Notes: a model not told the origin generated them from the letters alone. A stretch of DNA of 64,000 bases from Commensalibacter melissae (GCF_003691365.1 NZ_CP033087.1:634501-698500); one strand, 5' to 3'. Positions 9,134-19,094 are shown, counted from the stretch's first letter. Made by a program: numbers and translations.

Positions 9134-10483
9134 TTATTGGTCATATACTTCTACTTGATTTAAATGTAATATATTTTCGTCATAAAGACTTATTTTGACA
9201 TACTGGGCGTTAATATTATTCACTCTTATAATTAATGGATTGCCATCGGCTCCACCAAAAATAATTCCGTCAGGATAATCAGCGACAATTATCCAGTTTT
9301 CGTGATCATCAGATATTTCAACTTTTATTTTTGAGGCACGATCTTCAAAGTTTAGACGGTTATAAATTATTATATGTTTAATGTTGATTGTGCGAGGTAA
9401 TTCCAGTTTCCACCAAGGGTTATATTCCGTTGCAGTATGAAAATTGTAATCTGGACCAATACGTCCATTAACTGCGCCCGCAGCATCTTTGTATATGTCA
9501 TTGAATTTTGAATGTGCACAAACGGATGATTGTGAAGCTTTACCACCAAGCGCCCAGTTCACGGCCTCAGGTTTTTTTATCCATCTTTCCTGAAGTGCAA
9601 TTTCATTGAATTGTTGATAAAAACCCACATTTCCTGTCTTTTTTATTGTATCATGAATATATTGATAAAAGTCACTGGGCTTAAGATTCTTTAGACCTCT
9701 TCTTAATGAAGAACGTGGATTGAAAATTGGATTGATACCGTCATGTGTTATGCAACGTTCCACAAAATCCTTGCCTTTGACAGGATGGCATATCGTTCCA
9801 TGAATATTAACATATGGATCAAGATAGTAATAACCACTACAAAAATCATATGGTTGTAATTTGCAGAAATTGCGCAATTCTTCTACAATAGGGTTTTCCA
9901 TTTCAAAAACAGCTGATGGAATAAATCCCTCACAATATGGCCATATGATGGAATTATCATTATTGTATAGGTGTGAAATTTCCTGTTTTTTTACAAGAAG
10001 ATGGTCAATTGCCCGGGCGGATAGTGCCAATACTGGTAAAAAACAATATTTAGAATTTTTAAAATAGGGTGTTATCGTATCTTTGAAAACCCAATGATCT
10101 GGTATACTTAAAATGTTGTGGGCAATTAAATCTGTCTGTTTTTTTTCAAGGGATGTTATTAAGGGGTCTAGATTAATATTTATTAAGACATCATTTTCAA
10201 TCATTATATAATGATTATAGTTAGGCAAGGCTTTGCGTAAGGCATATAAAGGATAATCAGCGTTATACCATAAAGTTTTTTGACCGGGAATATTCGGGAT
10301 ATTGAATTCAGAAAAATCAGAGGTATGACCTATTTTAGGAAAATCACCTACATCCAAGATCTCCCTGCTTTCATCAGCAAGAATAACAAAATCAGCTTTG
10401 CTAAAAGAACCTTTAAGGCGTCTTGCCATATATTCGATATCATCATTCCAAATATGAGTTCTAAATGCAATAATAACACTCAT
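9134..10483 (-). CDS. Putative glycosyltransferase-like protein with C-terminal discoidin (F5/8 type C) domain
   Basis: A 449-residue protein without signal peptide. The N-terminal part (about 1-300) looks like a nucleotide-sugar-dependent fold: a beta-strand start MSVIIAFRTHIWNDD, then YIMIENDVLININ, a likely metal-binding acidic strand. I do not recognise the exact family. The C-terminal part (about 310-449) is a discoidin/F5-8C carbohydrate-binding domain: ALGGKASQSSV, AVNGRIG, WWKLELPRTINIKHIIIYNR, KVEISDDHENWIIVADYP and the closing YVKISLYDENILHLNQVEVYD. Such domains occur attached to sugar-handling proteins, so a role in surface glycan work is inferred. It is convergent with the dihydroxyacetone kinase and divergent from ggt. 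Confidence 0.65.
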   Translation of the reverse strand: MSVIIAFRTHIWNDDIEYMARRLKGSFSKADFVILADESREILDVGDFPKIGHTSDFSEFNIPNIPGQKTLWYNADYPLYALRKALPNYNHYIMIENDVLININLDPLITSLEKKQTDLIAHNILSIPDHWVFKDTITPYFKNSKYCFLPVLALSARAIDHLLVKKQEISHLYNNDNSIIWPYCEGFIPSAVFEMENPIVEELRNFCKLQPYDFCSGYYYLDPYVNIHGTICHPVKGKDFVERCITHDGINPIFNPRSSLRRGLKNLKPSDFYQYIHDTIKKTGNVGFYQQFNEIALQERWIKKPEAVNWALGGKASQSSVCAHSKFNDIYKDAAGAVNGRIGPDYNFHTATEYNPWWKLELPRTINIKHIIIYNRLNFEDRASKIKVEISDDHENWIIVADYPDGIIFGGADGNPLIIRVNNINAQYVKISLYDENILHLNQVEVYDQ

Positions 10484-10662
10484 TGAAAAAACCTTAAAAT
10501 AAAATATTGAAAGTTAATATATATTTTGTAAGTGTTATTTTGTCTATTTTTATATTAAAAATAAAATTGTGTTATGTTTGTTTATGCAAGATATAAAGAA
10601 TATTTCTTTAATAGATTTTTTCAGAAATATTTTAATTAAATAATACACGTTCAGGAAGTAAT

Positions 10663-12498
10663 ATGAAAAGCGTAATTAAAGAAATAAGACAAAAAAAATA
10701 TAAATATTCATTAGGTATATTACTCCTTTCAAGTGGTTGTTTTTCTGGGGTAGTTTATGCGCAGGTTGGTAATGGGGTTGATGCCTTAGCATTTGGTGAG
10801 GTTGCTCAAGAAACTATGTCTTCAGAACCTGTTGTGGCGTCAAAAGGAATGGTTGTTTCGGCAAGTAATCTTGCTGCAAAAATTGGATCTGAGGTTTTAA
10901 AGAATGGTGGAAATGCAGCTGATGCAGCTGTGGCAGTTGCCTATGCAATGGCGGTTACCTATCCTGCCGCTGGAAATTTAGGGGGCGGGGGGTTCCTCAC
11001 GCTTCGTTCACCAAATGGACAGGCTTATTTTATAGATTTTCGAGAGAAGGCGCCAAAAGCAGCAACTTCCAATATGTTTGTTGACAGTAATGGAAAGAAA
11101 ATTCCCAATGCTTCTATATTGGGATGGAAAGCTGTTGCTATTCCGGGAACGGTGGCAGGTATGGAAATGTTGCGTAAACGATGGGGAAGCAAGTCTCGTG
11201 CGGAATTAATGGCTCCAGCTATTAAACTTGCGCAAAATGGATATATCCTGACGCAGGAAGATATCGATCTGATGGCGACTTCTCTGTCTGATTTTGCCAA
11301 AGATCGCAATGCAGCTAAAATTTTTCTTAAATCAGACGGAAATCCATGGAAAAAAGGGGATATCTTTCGTCAAAAAGATTTGGCAGATACCTTGCAAACT
11401 ATTTCAAAGCATGGGGAAGATGTTTTCTATCATGGTTCAATTGCAAAAAAAATAGTTGATGCCAGTAAAAAGCATGGTGGAATATTGTCCTTGAAAGATT
11501 TTGAAAATTATCATCCACGAATGATGCTGCCATTAACTTGTTCTTATCGAGGTTATCATATTGATACAGCCCCGCCTCCAAGTGGAGGGGGAATAGCTTT
11601 GTGCGAAATGTTAAATATTTTATCCGGTTATGATTTACATAAAATGGGTCTTCAGACAGTTCCTGCGGTGGAAAGACAGGTTGAAGCAATGCGTCGGGCC
11701 TATTCAGATCGGAGAGATTTGGGGGATCCAGAATTTGTTGATAATCCTGTAAAACACCTGAATGATCCCGATTATGCAGAAAAAATACGTCAAAGCTTGA
11801 CCTTTAAAAAAGCGGTTAATTCCTCTGATTTGATTCCCGGAAAGGTTACCGAGGTAACATCGTCGAATAAGAAGGAAAGAAAAGCAGTAATATCACATGA
11901 AAGAAATGAAACGACGCATTTTTCTGTTATTGACAAGGATGGCATGGCGGTTTCATTAACCTATACGCTTAATGGCTGGTATGGAGCGAGGGTTGTTGCT
12001 GGCAATACCGGTATAATTATGAATGACGAAATGGATGATTTCTCCACGGTGCCAGGTGAAGCAAATATGTATGGAATAATCGGGGGTAAGGCTAATGAAA
12101 TTGCCCCGGGAAAAACGCCCTTATCTTCAATGACACCAACAATAGTTTCCAAAGACAATAAGGTCTTTATGGTAATAGGCAGTCCCGGGGGGTCAAGAAT
12201 TCCCACTATTATTCTTTCTGTGATAACAGGTGTCATTGATTACAAAATGAATATTCAGCAGGCGATTAATCTCCCCCGTATACATGAACAATGGCAGCCT
12301 CAGGGAATTCAGCTTGAACATAATGCGTTAAGTGGTCAAGTTCGTAAAATTTTAAAAAGAAAAAACTATCCCTTGGATCTTTACTCTACTTGGGGAATTG
12401 CCGAAGGGATTCTTGTTGGACATGATAAAAACGGAAAGACTGTTTATTATGGCGGGATGGATTATCGTCATGCTGGCGGGGGAGCGATAGGATATTAA
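10663..12498 (+). CDS. ggt: Gamma-glutamyltransferase
   Basis: A 611-residue Ntn-hydrolase precursor that cleaves glutathione and transfers the gamma-glutamyl group in the periplasm. An N-terminal signal segment ends around VYAQ. The large-subunit motifs AGNLGGGGFLTL and DFREKAP are present. The self-cleavage site falls in NETTHFSVIDKDG: the first Thr of TTHFS (about residue 417) becomes the small-subunit nucleophile. The GSPGGSRIPT oxyanion segment is intact. The length matches the family (about 580-610). An AGGAAG ribosome binding site lies upstream of ATG 10663. The last residues before the stop are unremarkable. The SRP RNA gene follows on the same strand. Confidence 0.95.
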   Translation: MKSVIKEIRQKKYKYSLGILLLSSGCFSGVVYAQVGNGVDALAFGEVAQETMSSEPVVASKGMVVSASNLAAKIGSEVLKNGGNAADAAVAVAYAMAVTYPAAGNLGGGGFLTLRSPNGQAYFIDFREKAPKAATSNMFVDSNGKKIPNASILGWKAVAIPGTVAGMEMLRKRWGSKSRAELMAPAIKLAQNGYILTQEDIDLMATSLSDFAKDRNAAKIFLKSDGNPWKKGDIFRQKDLADTLQTISKHGEDVFYHGSIAKKIVDASKKHGGILSLKDFENYHPRMMLPLTCSYRGYHIDTAPPPSGGGIALCEMLNILSGYDLHKMGLQTVPAVERQVEAMRRAYSDRRDLGDPEFVDNPVKHLNDPDYAEKIRQSLTFKKAVNSSDLIPGKVTEVTSSNKKERKAVISHERNETTHFSVIDKDGMAVSLTYTLNGWYGARVVAGNTGIIMNDEMDDFSTVPGEANMYGIIGGKANEIAPGKTPLSSMTPTIVSKDNKVFMVIGSPGGSRIPTIILSVITGVIDYKMNIQQAINLPRIHEQWQPQGIQLEHNALSGQVRKILKRKNYPLDLYSTWGIAEGILVGHDKNGKTVYYGGMDYRHAGGGAIGY

Positions 12499-12585
12499 TT
12501 TTTGATTATACATATAAAAAATAATTTTTTTGAAAATCAAAAAAAATACTTGCCAATTTTTTTTAATTTGTAATAGAAAGAAACT

Positions 12586-12677
12586 GGAAAGCTTGGGTGG
12601 ACGAACACCTTGTGAACTCGGTCAGGTCCGGAAGGAAGCAGCCATCACGAGTATCGTTTGGGTCATTCAAGCTTTCC
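12586..12677 (+). ncRNA. ffs: Bacterial small signal recognition particle RNA (4.5S)
   Basis: The diagnostic SRP domain loop GGTCAGGTCCGGAAGGAAGC followed by AGCC is present near 12620-12645. The ends pair: GGAAAGCTTG at 12586 with CAAGCTTTCC ending at 12677, closing a roughly 92-nt hairpin. This RNA binds Ffh and targets membrane proteins. Its position just upstream of dnaX-ybaB-recR is the usual one in Alphaproteobacteria. The exact transcript ends may differ by a few bases. Confidence 0.95.
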
Positions 12678-12775
12678 TTGGATTTAAGACAAATAAATTA
12701 GAATCTCAGGTAATTTAGTGGTATAATCAAAATTCGCAAAACCTGATTTTATCATATTTTCTGGAATGGTTGTTA

Positions 12776-14767
12776 ATGAAAGATATTCCGGACGAGCAAT
12801 TACCCACCCCAGATATAGAGTCTGCTGGATTATTTGAATCCTTATCGAGCGATGATTCTGAGGTCAAACCCTCATCTGATGAAAAGTTCTATCGTGTCTT
12901 GGCACGAAAATATAGACCTCAGGATTTCAAGGATTTGATCGGTCAAGAAACGATGGTACGCACTCTGCGCAATGCTTTTGCAATGGGTAGAGTTGCTCAT
13001 GCTTTTATGCTTACGGGAGTTAGAGGAGTTGGCAAAACAACAACCGCCCGTATTATCGCGCGTGCATTAAATTGTATAGGGGTTGATGGTCAGGGTGGAC
13101 CTACGGCAGATCCCTGTGGTGTTTGTCCAAATTGCAAGGCAATTTTGGCAGATCGGCATCCTGATGTATTGGAGATTGATGCAGCTTCTCATACGGGTGT
13201 TGATGATGTAAGGGAAATTATAGACGGTTCACGTTTCCGTCCCATTCAGGCCAGGATGAAGGTTTATATCATTGATGAAGTTCATATGTTATCGCGTAAT
13301 GCGTTTAATGCATTGTTGAAAACACTCGAGGAGCCACCTGACCAGGTTACATTCATTTTTGCGACAACTGAAATTCGCAAGGTTCCCGTAACGGTATTAT
13401 CACGTTGTCAACGGTTTGATCTGCGACGTGTCCCGCAGGATCAGCTAAGTCAATTTTTTCAAAAAATTTCAAATCGGGAAAAAGTAAACATATCTGATGA
13501 GGCTATTCATTTGATTGCGCGTGCAGCTGATGGATCGGTCCGGGATGGTTTATCCTTGTTAGATCAGGCTATTGCACTTGGCCGTGCCACTATCCCTGAT
13601 CAGCCAGAAAATGATAAACTGGATCATGAAATAACGGCTGAAGCTGTTTCAGGCATGTTGGGATTTGCGGATAAAACCCTAATATTCGATTTACTTGAAG
13701 CAATTATGTCAGGAAAAGCTGATCAGGTTCTAAGCTTGACTGAACAGGCTTATGCAGGCGGCGTTGACCTAGGTGTGTTATTATCCGATCTTCTGGAACT
13801 AATTCATCTTCTTTCAAGAATGAAATCATTGCCAAATCTGCGAAATGGTTCTGAATTATCAGAACTTGAACGAAATCGTGGTGGTCATATGGCTTCCATG
13901 CTTTCCATACCCGTATTGGGTCGCGCATGGCAAATGCTGCTTAAAGGGATCAAGGAGGTTGATATGGCTCCCAATCGTAAGGCAGCAGCTGAAATGATTT
14001 TGATTCGTTTATGTTTTATAGCCGATTTACCCACTCCTGGTGAAATAATCAATCATTTATCCAATTCCCCGGAACAGAAGTCAGACCAATATTCTCATCA
14101 TTCCTCATTATCATCTTCAGATATGCAATCATCAAAGCCAATGTCATTGGTATCTGTATCAAAAGAGGGTGGCAATTTTCATGGATATGGTAAAACTTAT
14201 GCCTCAAATTCTTTGATACAACCAAAATCTGAAGTCCTGTCATTACCTAAACAAAATCCCGAGATCGAAAACCCCAAAATTTTATGGAACAGTTGGCGGG
14301 AAATCATATCTTTTGTAAAGCAGCAACAGGCTGCAATTTTGCATGCCCATTTACGTAACGCGGTTCATCTGGTTAAATTCGCACCACCAATGATTGAAAT
14401 AAGAATTGAAGATAGGGCTCCCGCAAATCTGCCCCAACAATTATCAAGATTGTTGAATGAACATTCAGGGTTGCGATGGACAATTGTTCTTTCCCAGCAA
14501 AAAGGTGAACCAACCTTGATGGAACAGGAATCTTTACAGGTTCAGGCCGATTTTGACAAAGTTGCATCTGAACCAATCGTAAAAGAAATTATGCGTATAT
14601 TTCCTGGGGCTGTTGTTAATAAGGTTATCAATCCACATCTTGATGAATATGGTCTATTTCCAGAACACAATTCATTTACAGACAGGGATGAGCAAAGTAT
14701 GTCAGATCTTGAAACTGAAAAAAAATCAGCAATGATAGATGATTTTGACGAATTGACATATAATTAG
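12776..14767 (+). CDS. dnaX: DNA polymerase III subunit gamma/tau
   Basis: The clamp-loader ATPase of the replicative polymerase. Visible parts are ARKYRPQDFKDLIGQ, Walker A GVRGVGKTTTAR, a four-cysteine zinc module (CGVCPNC plus upstream Cys), Walker B IIDEVHMLSRNAFNALLKTLEEPP, and sensor ATTEIRKVPVTVLSRCQRFDLRR. After about residue 420 comes a low-complexity serine-rich linker and a C-terminal tau-type polymerase-binding region. The frame opens at TTG 12770, but ATG 12776 with GGA upstream is the better start (663 residues). The gene is followed 30 bp later by ybaB and then recR, a conserved operon. Confidence 0.97.
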   Translation: MKDIPDEQLPTPDIESAGLFESLSSDDSEVKPSSDEKFYRVLARKYRPQDFKDLIGQETMVRTLRNAFAMGRVAHAFMLTGVRGVGKTTTARIIARALNCIGVDGQGGPTADPCGVCPNCKAILADRHPDVLEIDAASHTGVDDVREIIDGSRFRPIQARMKVYIIDEVHMLSRNAFNALLKTLEEPPDQVTFIFATTEIRKVPVTVLSRCQRFDLRRVPQDQLSQFFQKISNREKVNISDEAIHLIARAADGSVRDGLSLLDQAIALGRATIPDQPENDKLDHEITAEAVSGMLGFADKTLIFDLLEAIMSGKADQVLSLTEQAYAGGVDLGVLLSDLLELIHLLSRMKSLPNLRNGSELSELERNRGGHMASMLSIPVLGRAWQMLLKGIKEVDMAPNRKAAAEMILIRLCFIADLPTPGEIINHLSNSPEQKSDQYSHHSSLSSSDMQSSKPMSLVSVSKEGGNFHGYGKTYASNSLIQPKSEVLSLPKQNPEIENPKILWNSWREIISFVKQQQAAILHAHLRNAVHLVKFAPPMIEIRIEDRAPANLPQQLSRLLNEHSGLRWTIVLSQQKGEPTLMEQESLQVQADFDKVASEPIVKEIMRIFPGAVVNKVINPHLDEYGLFPEHNSFTDRDEQSMSDLETEKKSAMIDDFDELTYN

Positions 14768-14797
14768 TCCCAAAATTAAATTTTGAAAGAGAATTGA

Positions 14798-15121
14798 ATG
14801 AAAAATTTTGCCAATCTTATGAAACAAGCTTCTCAAATGCAAAGCAAGATGACCGAGATGCAAGAAAAGCTTGCCGCCATTACAATTGAGGGTGTATCAG
14901 GGGCTGGTATGGTAACTGTAACATTGGGTGGAAAAGGTGACATGAAATCTATAAAAATCGATCCGAAATTGGCTGATCCAGCTGAAATGGAAATGTTGCA
15001 GGATCTTATTGTTGCAGCTTACAGTGACGCACGTAGGCGACTTGATGAAACAACACAGGAGGAAATGCAGAAAGTTACCGGGGGAATAAATCTTCCTGAA
15101 GGTTTAAAATTTCCTTTCTAA
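14798..15121 (+). CDS. ybaB: Nucleoid-associated protein YbaB/EbfC family
   Basis: A 107-residue DNA-binding dimer subunit. Family hallmarks are present: the N-terminal [18 protein letters not shown] helix, [25 protein letters not shown] and [18 protein letters not shown]. It sits between dnaX and recR as in most bacteria and is probably translated from the same mRNA; an AAAGAG-type ribosome binding site precedes ATG 14798. The role is broad nucleoid organisation and transcription modulation. Confidence 0.95.
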   Translation: MKNFANLMKQASQMQSKMTEMQEKLAAITIEGVSGAGMVTVTLGGKGDMKSIKIDPKLADPAEMEMLQDLIVAAYSDARRRLDETTQEEMQKVTGGINLPEGLKFPF

Positions 15122-15202
15122 TTTGACCAGAAGTTATTTTGTGAATATTGGTAATAAAGGTAATTTGTTGTTAGTTAATTATCTTGGTAAGAAGAGGGTA
15201 TC

Positions 15203-15796
15203 GTGGGTGGTCCTGAAATTGAACGGCTAATTTCTTTATTTGGTAAATTACCTGGTTTTGGACCACGTTCGGCGCGTCGTGCTGTTTTGTCATTACTAAA
15301 ACAGCCACATTCCCGTATGATTCCCTTGGCAAACGCGTTAGAACAGGCAGCCAAGATGGTGAGAATCTGTTCTTCCTGTGGTAATTTGGATAGCAGTGAC
15401 CCATGCCAGATCTGTAATGATTTAAATCGTAATCGTGACTTGATTTGTATCGTTGAGACAGTTGGGGATTTATGGGCACTGGAAAAAACCGGAGCGTTCA
15501 GGGGATATTATCAGGTGTTGGGCGGCACCTTATCCCCCTTGGCTGGGGTAGGGCCAGAGGATTTAAATCTAGCGCCTCTTTTAAAAAGGTTGAAGCGCAA
15601 TGAAGTCAAGGAAATTATTCTTGCACTTGGTGCTACGGTTGAGGGTGTAACAACTATGCATTGGCTATATGATCAATTGTTACCCTGGCATGTAAAAATT
15701 ACCCGTGTTGGTCAAGGCATTCCAATGGGTGGCTCACTGGAAATTCTTGATGAAGGAACCCTGACAGCGGCTTTGACCGCCAGACGTCCAGCTTAG
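15203..15796 (+). CDS. recR: Recombination protein RecR
   Basis: A 197-residue recombinational repair protein acting with RecF/RecO to load RecA. In order: a helix-hairpin-helix region LISLFGKLPGFGPRSARRAV, a C4 zinc finger CSSCGNLDSSDPCQIC, a Toprim domain starting ICIVETVGDLWALEKTGAFRGYY, and the GVTTMHWLYDQL C-terminal region. It starts at GTG 15203, downstream of an AAGAGGG-like ribosome binding site. It is the third protein gene of the dnaX operon. Confidence 0.96.
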   Translation: MGGPEIERLISLFGKLPGFGPRSARRAVLSLLKQPHSRMIPLANALEQAAKMVRICSSCGNLDSSDPCQICNDLNRNRDLICIVETVGDLWALEKTGAFRGYYQVLGGTLSPLAGVGPEDLNLAPLLKRLKRNEVKEIILALGATVEGVTTMHWLYDQLLPWHVKITRVGQGIPMGGSLEILDEGTLTAALTARRPA

Positions 15797-15880
15797 TTAT
15801 GCAAATTCGTAATTTTTTACTGCAAAAATCATGTTGTTTATGATAATAAGTTGCATCTTTACAAAATAAAGGAAAGTTCT

Positions 15881-16687
15881 GTGTCCAATCAAGGGAGATC
15901 AACTAATTTTTTCCCAGTTTCTGATTCACTCCCTAAAGTTGCTTTTATTACGGGGGCGACCGTAAGGTTAGGGCGTGAAATTGCTTTAACCTTGGCAAGA
16001 TTTGGATTTGATATTGTTTTACATGCCCGTAAGCGCACTCAAGAAGCTGAAACATTGATAGAGGAAATTCGGCAGCTTGGGAGAAATGTAATTCTACTGA
16101 CAGCCGATCTTTCCGATGCTGATCAGGTTAAACGCCTGATGGGACTGGCAGTAGAGCAATTGGGATCAATGGGTATTCTGATTAATAATGCAAGTGTATT
16201 TGAGCGCGATGAATGGGATAGTGTAACCCTGCAATCCTGGCAAGAACATTTAATGCCCAATTTATGGGCCCCTTTTCAGTTAATTCAGGATTTTGCAAAA
16301 TTATTACCGAAGCAATCTAGTGGATGTGTTATTAATTTGCTTGATCAACGTGTATGGTCTCTAACACCACATTTTGTCAGTTATACAGTATCCAAATCCG
16401 CATTATGGACATTAACACAAACAATGGCCCTAGCATTGGCACATAAATCAATTCGAGTCAATGCAGTTGGACCCGGTCCAGCAATGGCCCATAAACGTCA
16501 AACCGCCGAACAATTTGCCAATCAATGCAAATCTGTTCCGTTGCAGCGTGGCACGTCTGCACAGGAAGTGGCGCGAGCGGTACTAAGCTTGATATGTTTA
16601 CCATCTGTGACGGGACAGATGATCGCTTTGGATGGAGGGCAACATTTACAGTGGTCACCGACATTAATGCCAGATAAAAACGAGTAA
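15881..16687 (+). CDS. SDR-family oxidoreductase, possible pteridine reductase-like
   Basis: A short-chain dehydrogenase of about 268 residues. The nucleotide-binding loop is ITGATVRLGREIA, the NAS strand reads LINNASVF, and the catalytic Tyr-Lys pair lies in SYTVSKSAL. LLDQRVW and VNAVGPGPAM resemble FolM/pteridine reductase-type SDRs, and the gene lies 14 bp before folB, so a folate or pterin role is plausible (inference). The open frame reaches back to TTG 15851, but I chose GTG 15881 because AAAGGAAAG lies at proper spacing upstream. It follows recR by 84 bp. Confidence 0.85.
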   Translation: MSNQGRSTNFFPVSDSLPKVAFITGATVRLGREIALTLARFGFDIVLHARKRTQEAETLIEEIRQLGRNVILLTADLSDADQVKRLMGLAVEQLGSMGILINNASVFERDEWDSVTLQSWQEHLMPNLWAPFQLIQDFAKLLPKQSSGCVINLLDQRVWSLTPHFVSYTVSKSALWTLTQTMALALAHKSIRVNAVGPGPAMAHKRQTAEQFANQCKSVPLQRGTSAQEVARAVLSLICLPSVTGQMIALDGGQHLQWSPTLMPDKNE

Positions 16688-16701
16688 AACAGGATTTATT
16701 T

Positions 16702-17097
16702 ATGAATTTTTCCCTAGTATGGTCAGGGCATTATGACATACCCTTACGTCGTATTTTTATTCGTGACTTAATTTTGATGGCACGTATAGGTGTTTATGAT
16801 TTTGAACAGGAAAATATTCAGCGTATTCAATTGAATATTTCCATTGGAATTCAGGAAGAAAAAGGCGTTGGTCCAGACATTTTATCCCGGACGGTATCCT
16901 ATGCGGATATTGTTGATGATGTAAAAGACACTGTTCTTCAGACCCATTTTCATTTGGTCGAAACGTTGGCTGAGACCTTGGCTGACCGTATCTTGAAGGA
17001 TAAGAGGATTCAGGTTGTTCGCGTCATGATTGAAAAACTGGATATTATTCCGGAGACAGCTGGGGTCGGCGTAGAAATTGAACGATGGAATAGATAA
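16702..17097 (+). CDS. folB: Dihydroneopterin aldolase
   Basis: A 131-residue FolB-type protein of the tetrahydrofolate pathway, converting 7,8-dihydroneopterin to 6-hydroxymethyl-dihydropterin and glycolaldehyde. It shows IRDLILMARIGVYDFEQE with the substrate-binding region, SYADIVDDVKDTV, HFHLVETLAETLADRIL and VRVMIEKLD. Residues 1-18 form an extra N-terminal piece before the core. It starts 14 bp after the SDR gene, so co-expression is likely. A short palindromic terminator-like element follows at 17242. Confidence 0.92.
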   Translation: MNFSLVWSGHYDIPLRRIFIRDLILMARIGVYDFEQENIQRIQLNISIGIQEEKGVGPDILSRTVSYADIVDDVKDTVLQTHFHLVETLAETLADRILKDKRIQVVRVMIEKLDIIPETAGVGVEIERWNR

Positions 17098-17241
17098 AGT
17101 CTGCTATTAATACCAGAAAATTTGCAAAATACTTTTTTATCTTCAATTGATTAAATACAAATTTATTAAAATTCAAGTTTGTTATGATATCAAATGCGAT
17201 TTAAATGGTAAGACTGGTTGATGTATTTATAACCAGAAAAG

Positions 17242-17271
17242 AGGAATTCATAATGAATTCCTGTATCATTT
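17242..17271 (+). terminator. Terminator-like hairpin between convergent folB and FYDLN-acid genes
   Basis: AGGAATTCA (17242-17250) and TGAATTCCT (17254-17262) form a perfect 9-bp stem with a 3-nt loop. A T-rich tail (GTATCATTTTT) follows on the plus strand. It lies just before the stop of the opposite-strand gene, so it could serve folB and perhaps both transcripts. Confidence 0.5.
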
Positions 17272-17595
17272 TTAAGAATCGTTATCGTCGTCGTTATTTT
17301 TAATTGCTTCTATTTCAGAGCCGATAGCATCAACATCGTCCTCAAGATCTGAAGCATCCTCAATTACATCATCGACATCAGCATCTGAATTTTCCAGATC
17401 ATCAGTATCAATCATGGTATCGATTTCTTTTTCTTCGTCCAGATTGCCACTTCCTTCAATTTGACGATGACGAGGTAGTTCAATGGGTTGTTCAGTGCCA
17501 CATTTTGGGCATACAGGTAACATTTTGTTTAAATCATAAAAACGAGTCCCACAAGCACAACATGTTCTTTTAATACCCAATTCTAGCTTGACCAT
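17272..17595 (-). CDS. TIGR02300 / FYDLN-acid family protein
   Basis: A 107-residue protein. The N-terminal zinc-ribbon-like part has two CxxC pairs ([13 protein letters not shown] and CPKCGTEQP) with the diagnostic FYDLN block. The rest is an extremely acidic Asp/Glu-rich tail. This family is characteristic of Alphaproteobacteria; its function is not established. It is divergent from aroA, with 155 bp between the two starts. Confidence 0.93.
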   Translation of the reverse strand: MVKLELGIKRTCCACGTRFYDLNKMLPVCPKCGTEQPIELPRHRQIEGSGNLDEEKEIDTMIDTDDLENSDADVDDVIEDASDLEDDVDAIGSEIEAIKNNDDDNDS

Positions 17596-17750
17596 TTATG
17601 TATCCTGTTCTCTGATCGAAAAAATAAAACATAAATATGGCGAAATGCCAGTTTATTGTCTTATTGTCAAATGATAAAATACGATTTGTTGATTTAAATC
17701 AAAGTTTTTTTTGTTTTTATACTCTATTTGTTAAATTGGAAAATAAAATT

Positions 17751-19094
17751 ATGACAGTTACTCACTCAAAACAACCACTTGTTGTTTCTTTTCTACAACA
17801 GCCTTTGAAAGGTAAAGTGAATGTTCCAGGTGACAAATCAATCAGCCATCGTGCTCTAATGTTATCGGCTCTGGCAAATGGAGAAACAAAAATCACGGGG
17901 TTGCTTGAGGGTGAGGATGTTATGCAAACCGCTCAGGTCATGCGTGCTTTGGGAGCAATTATTCATCAAAAGGCACCCGGTGAATGGCACGTTATAGGCA
18001 AGGGGGTTGGATATCTGAATGAACCCGATGATGTTTTGAATATGGGAAATTCCGGAACGTCGGCGCGGTTGTTGAGTGGGATTTTATCAACACATAATAT
18101 TTTCAGCGTTATGACAGGTGATTGCAGTTTGAGAAAACGCCCCATGAGAAGAGTTATAGAACCCTTGAGCCAGACTGGTGCCCAGTTTATTACGCGCAAT
18201 GAAGGACGTTTGCCTATGGCGATCAAGGGAGTGGAAAAGGCTAATCCCGTTACATACCGGTTACCTGTTGCGTCTGCCCAGGTAAAATCCGCCATTTTGT
18301 TGGCGGGTCTAAATGCCAATGGCATGACAATTGTAGAAGAACCGATTGCAACAAGAGATCATACAGAAAATATGTTGAATCATTTTGGGGTAAAGGTTGA
18401 TATTAGCACTTTAGCTGAAAAAGGTCGCAAAATCTGTTTGCAAGGCCCAACAAAACTAGTAGCTAAAGATGTTAATGTTCCAGGTGATCCATCCTCTGCT
18501 GCATTTTTGATGGTAGCTGGCTTGATTATTTCCGGATCAGAAATACTGATAGAGAATGTCGGACTTAATCCTTTGAGAACCGGGGTAATTGAAGCGTTGA
18601 AAATGATGGGAGCAAATTTGCAGATATCTAATAAGCGTCAGGAAGGTGGTGAAATAACGGGTGATATCATTGTTAAAAACACAACATTAAAGGGTGTTGA
18701 TCTTCCGGCTTCAATTGTCCCATCCATGATAGATGAATTTCCAATTCTATCGGTTGCTGCTGCGTATGCCAAAGGCGAGAGCCGTTTTAGAGGATTGGAA
18801 GAATTACGGGTTAAGGAAAGTGATCGGTTTAATAGCATCATAAACATGTTGCGGAAAAATGGTGTTTCTGTTGAATCTCACGGAGATGATATGATTATTG
18901 AGGGTACCTTTGGTAATATTCCAGGGGGAGGCGAAGTTGAAACCCATATGGATCATCGATTGGCAATGAGCGCTTCAATCTTGGGATTAGTTGCAAAAAA
19001 AACGATAACTATCGATGATATTCGTTTTATACGCACCAGTTTTCCTGGATATTTTGAATTGATGAATTCACTGGGATGTGGATTTCAAATATAA
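17751..19094 (+). CDS. aroA: 3-phosphoshikimate 1-carboxyvinyltransferase (EPSP synthase)
   Basis: Adds enolpyruvate from PEP to shikimate-3-phosphate in the chorismate pathway. Motifs are PGDKSISHRALML (phosphate and shikimate binding), NMGNSGTSARLLSGIL, LRKRPMRRVIEPL, GDPSSAAFLMVAG, ELRVKESDRF and MDHRLAMSASILGL. The frame extends upstream to ATG 17637, but the added 38 residues look non-conserved, so I chose ATG 17751 (447 residues, the usual length). It is followed by cmk and rpsA, a common alphaproteobacterial order. Confidence 0.96.
   Translation: MTVTHSKQPLVVSFLQQPLKGKVNVPGDKSISHRALMLSALANGETKITGLLEGEDVMQTAQVMRALGAIIHQKAPGEWHVIGKGVGYLNEPDDVLNMGNSGTSARLLSGILSTHNIFSVMTGDCSLRKRPMRRVIEPLSQTGAQFITRNEGRLPMAIKGVEKANPVTYRLPVASAQVKSAILLAGLNANGMTIVEEPIATRDHTENMLNHFGVKVDISTLAEKGRKICLQGPTKLVAKDVNVPGDPSSAAFLMVAGLIISGSEILIENVGLNPLRTGVIEALKMMGANLQISNKRQEGGEITGDIIVKNTTLKGVDLPASIVPSMIDEFPILSVAAAYAKGESRFRGLEELRVKESDRFNSIINMLRKNGVSVESHGDDMIIEGTFGNIPGGGEVETHMDHRLAMSASILGLVAKKTITIDDIRFIRTSFPGYFELMNSLGCGFQI

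Noticed and set aside
12530-12718. 62-codon plus-strand open frame
   Set aside because: It covers the SRP RNA gene; the conserved sequence is explained by RNA structure, and the frame has no protein-like signal.
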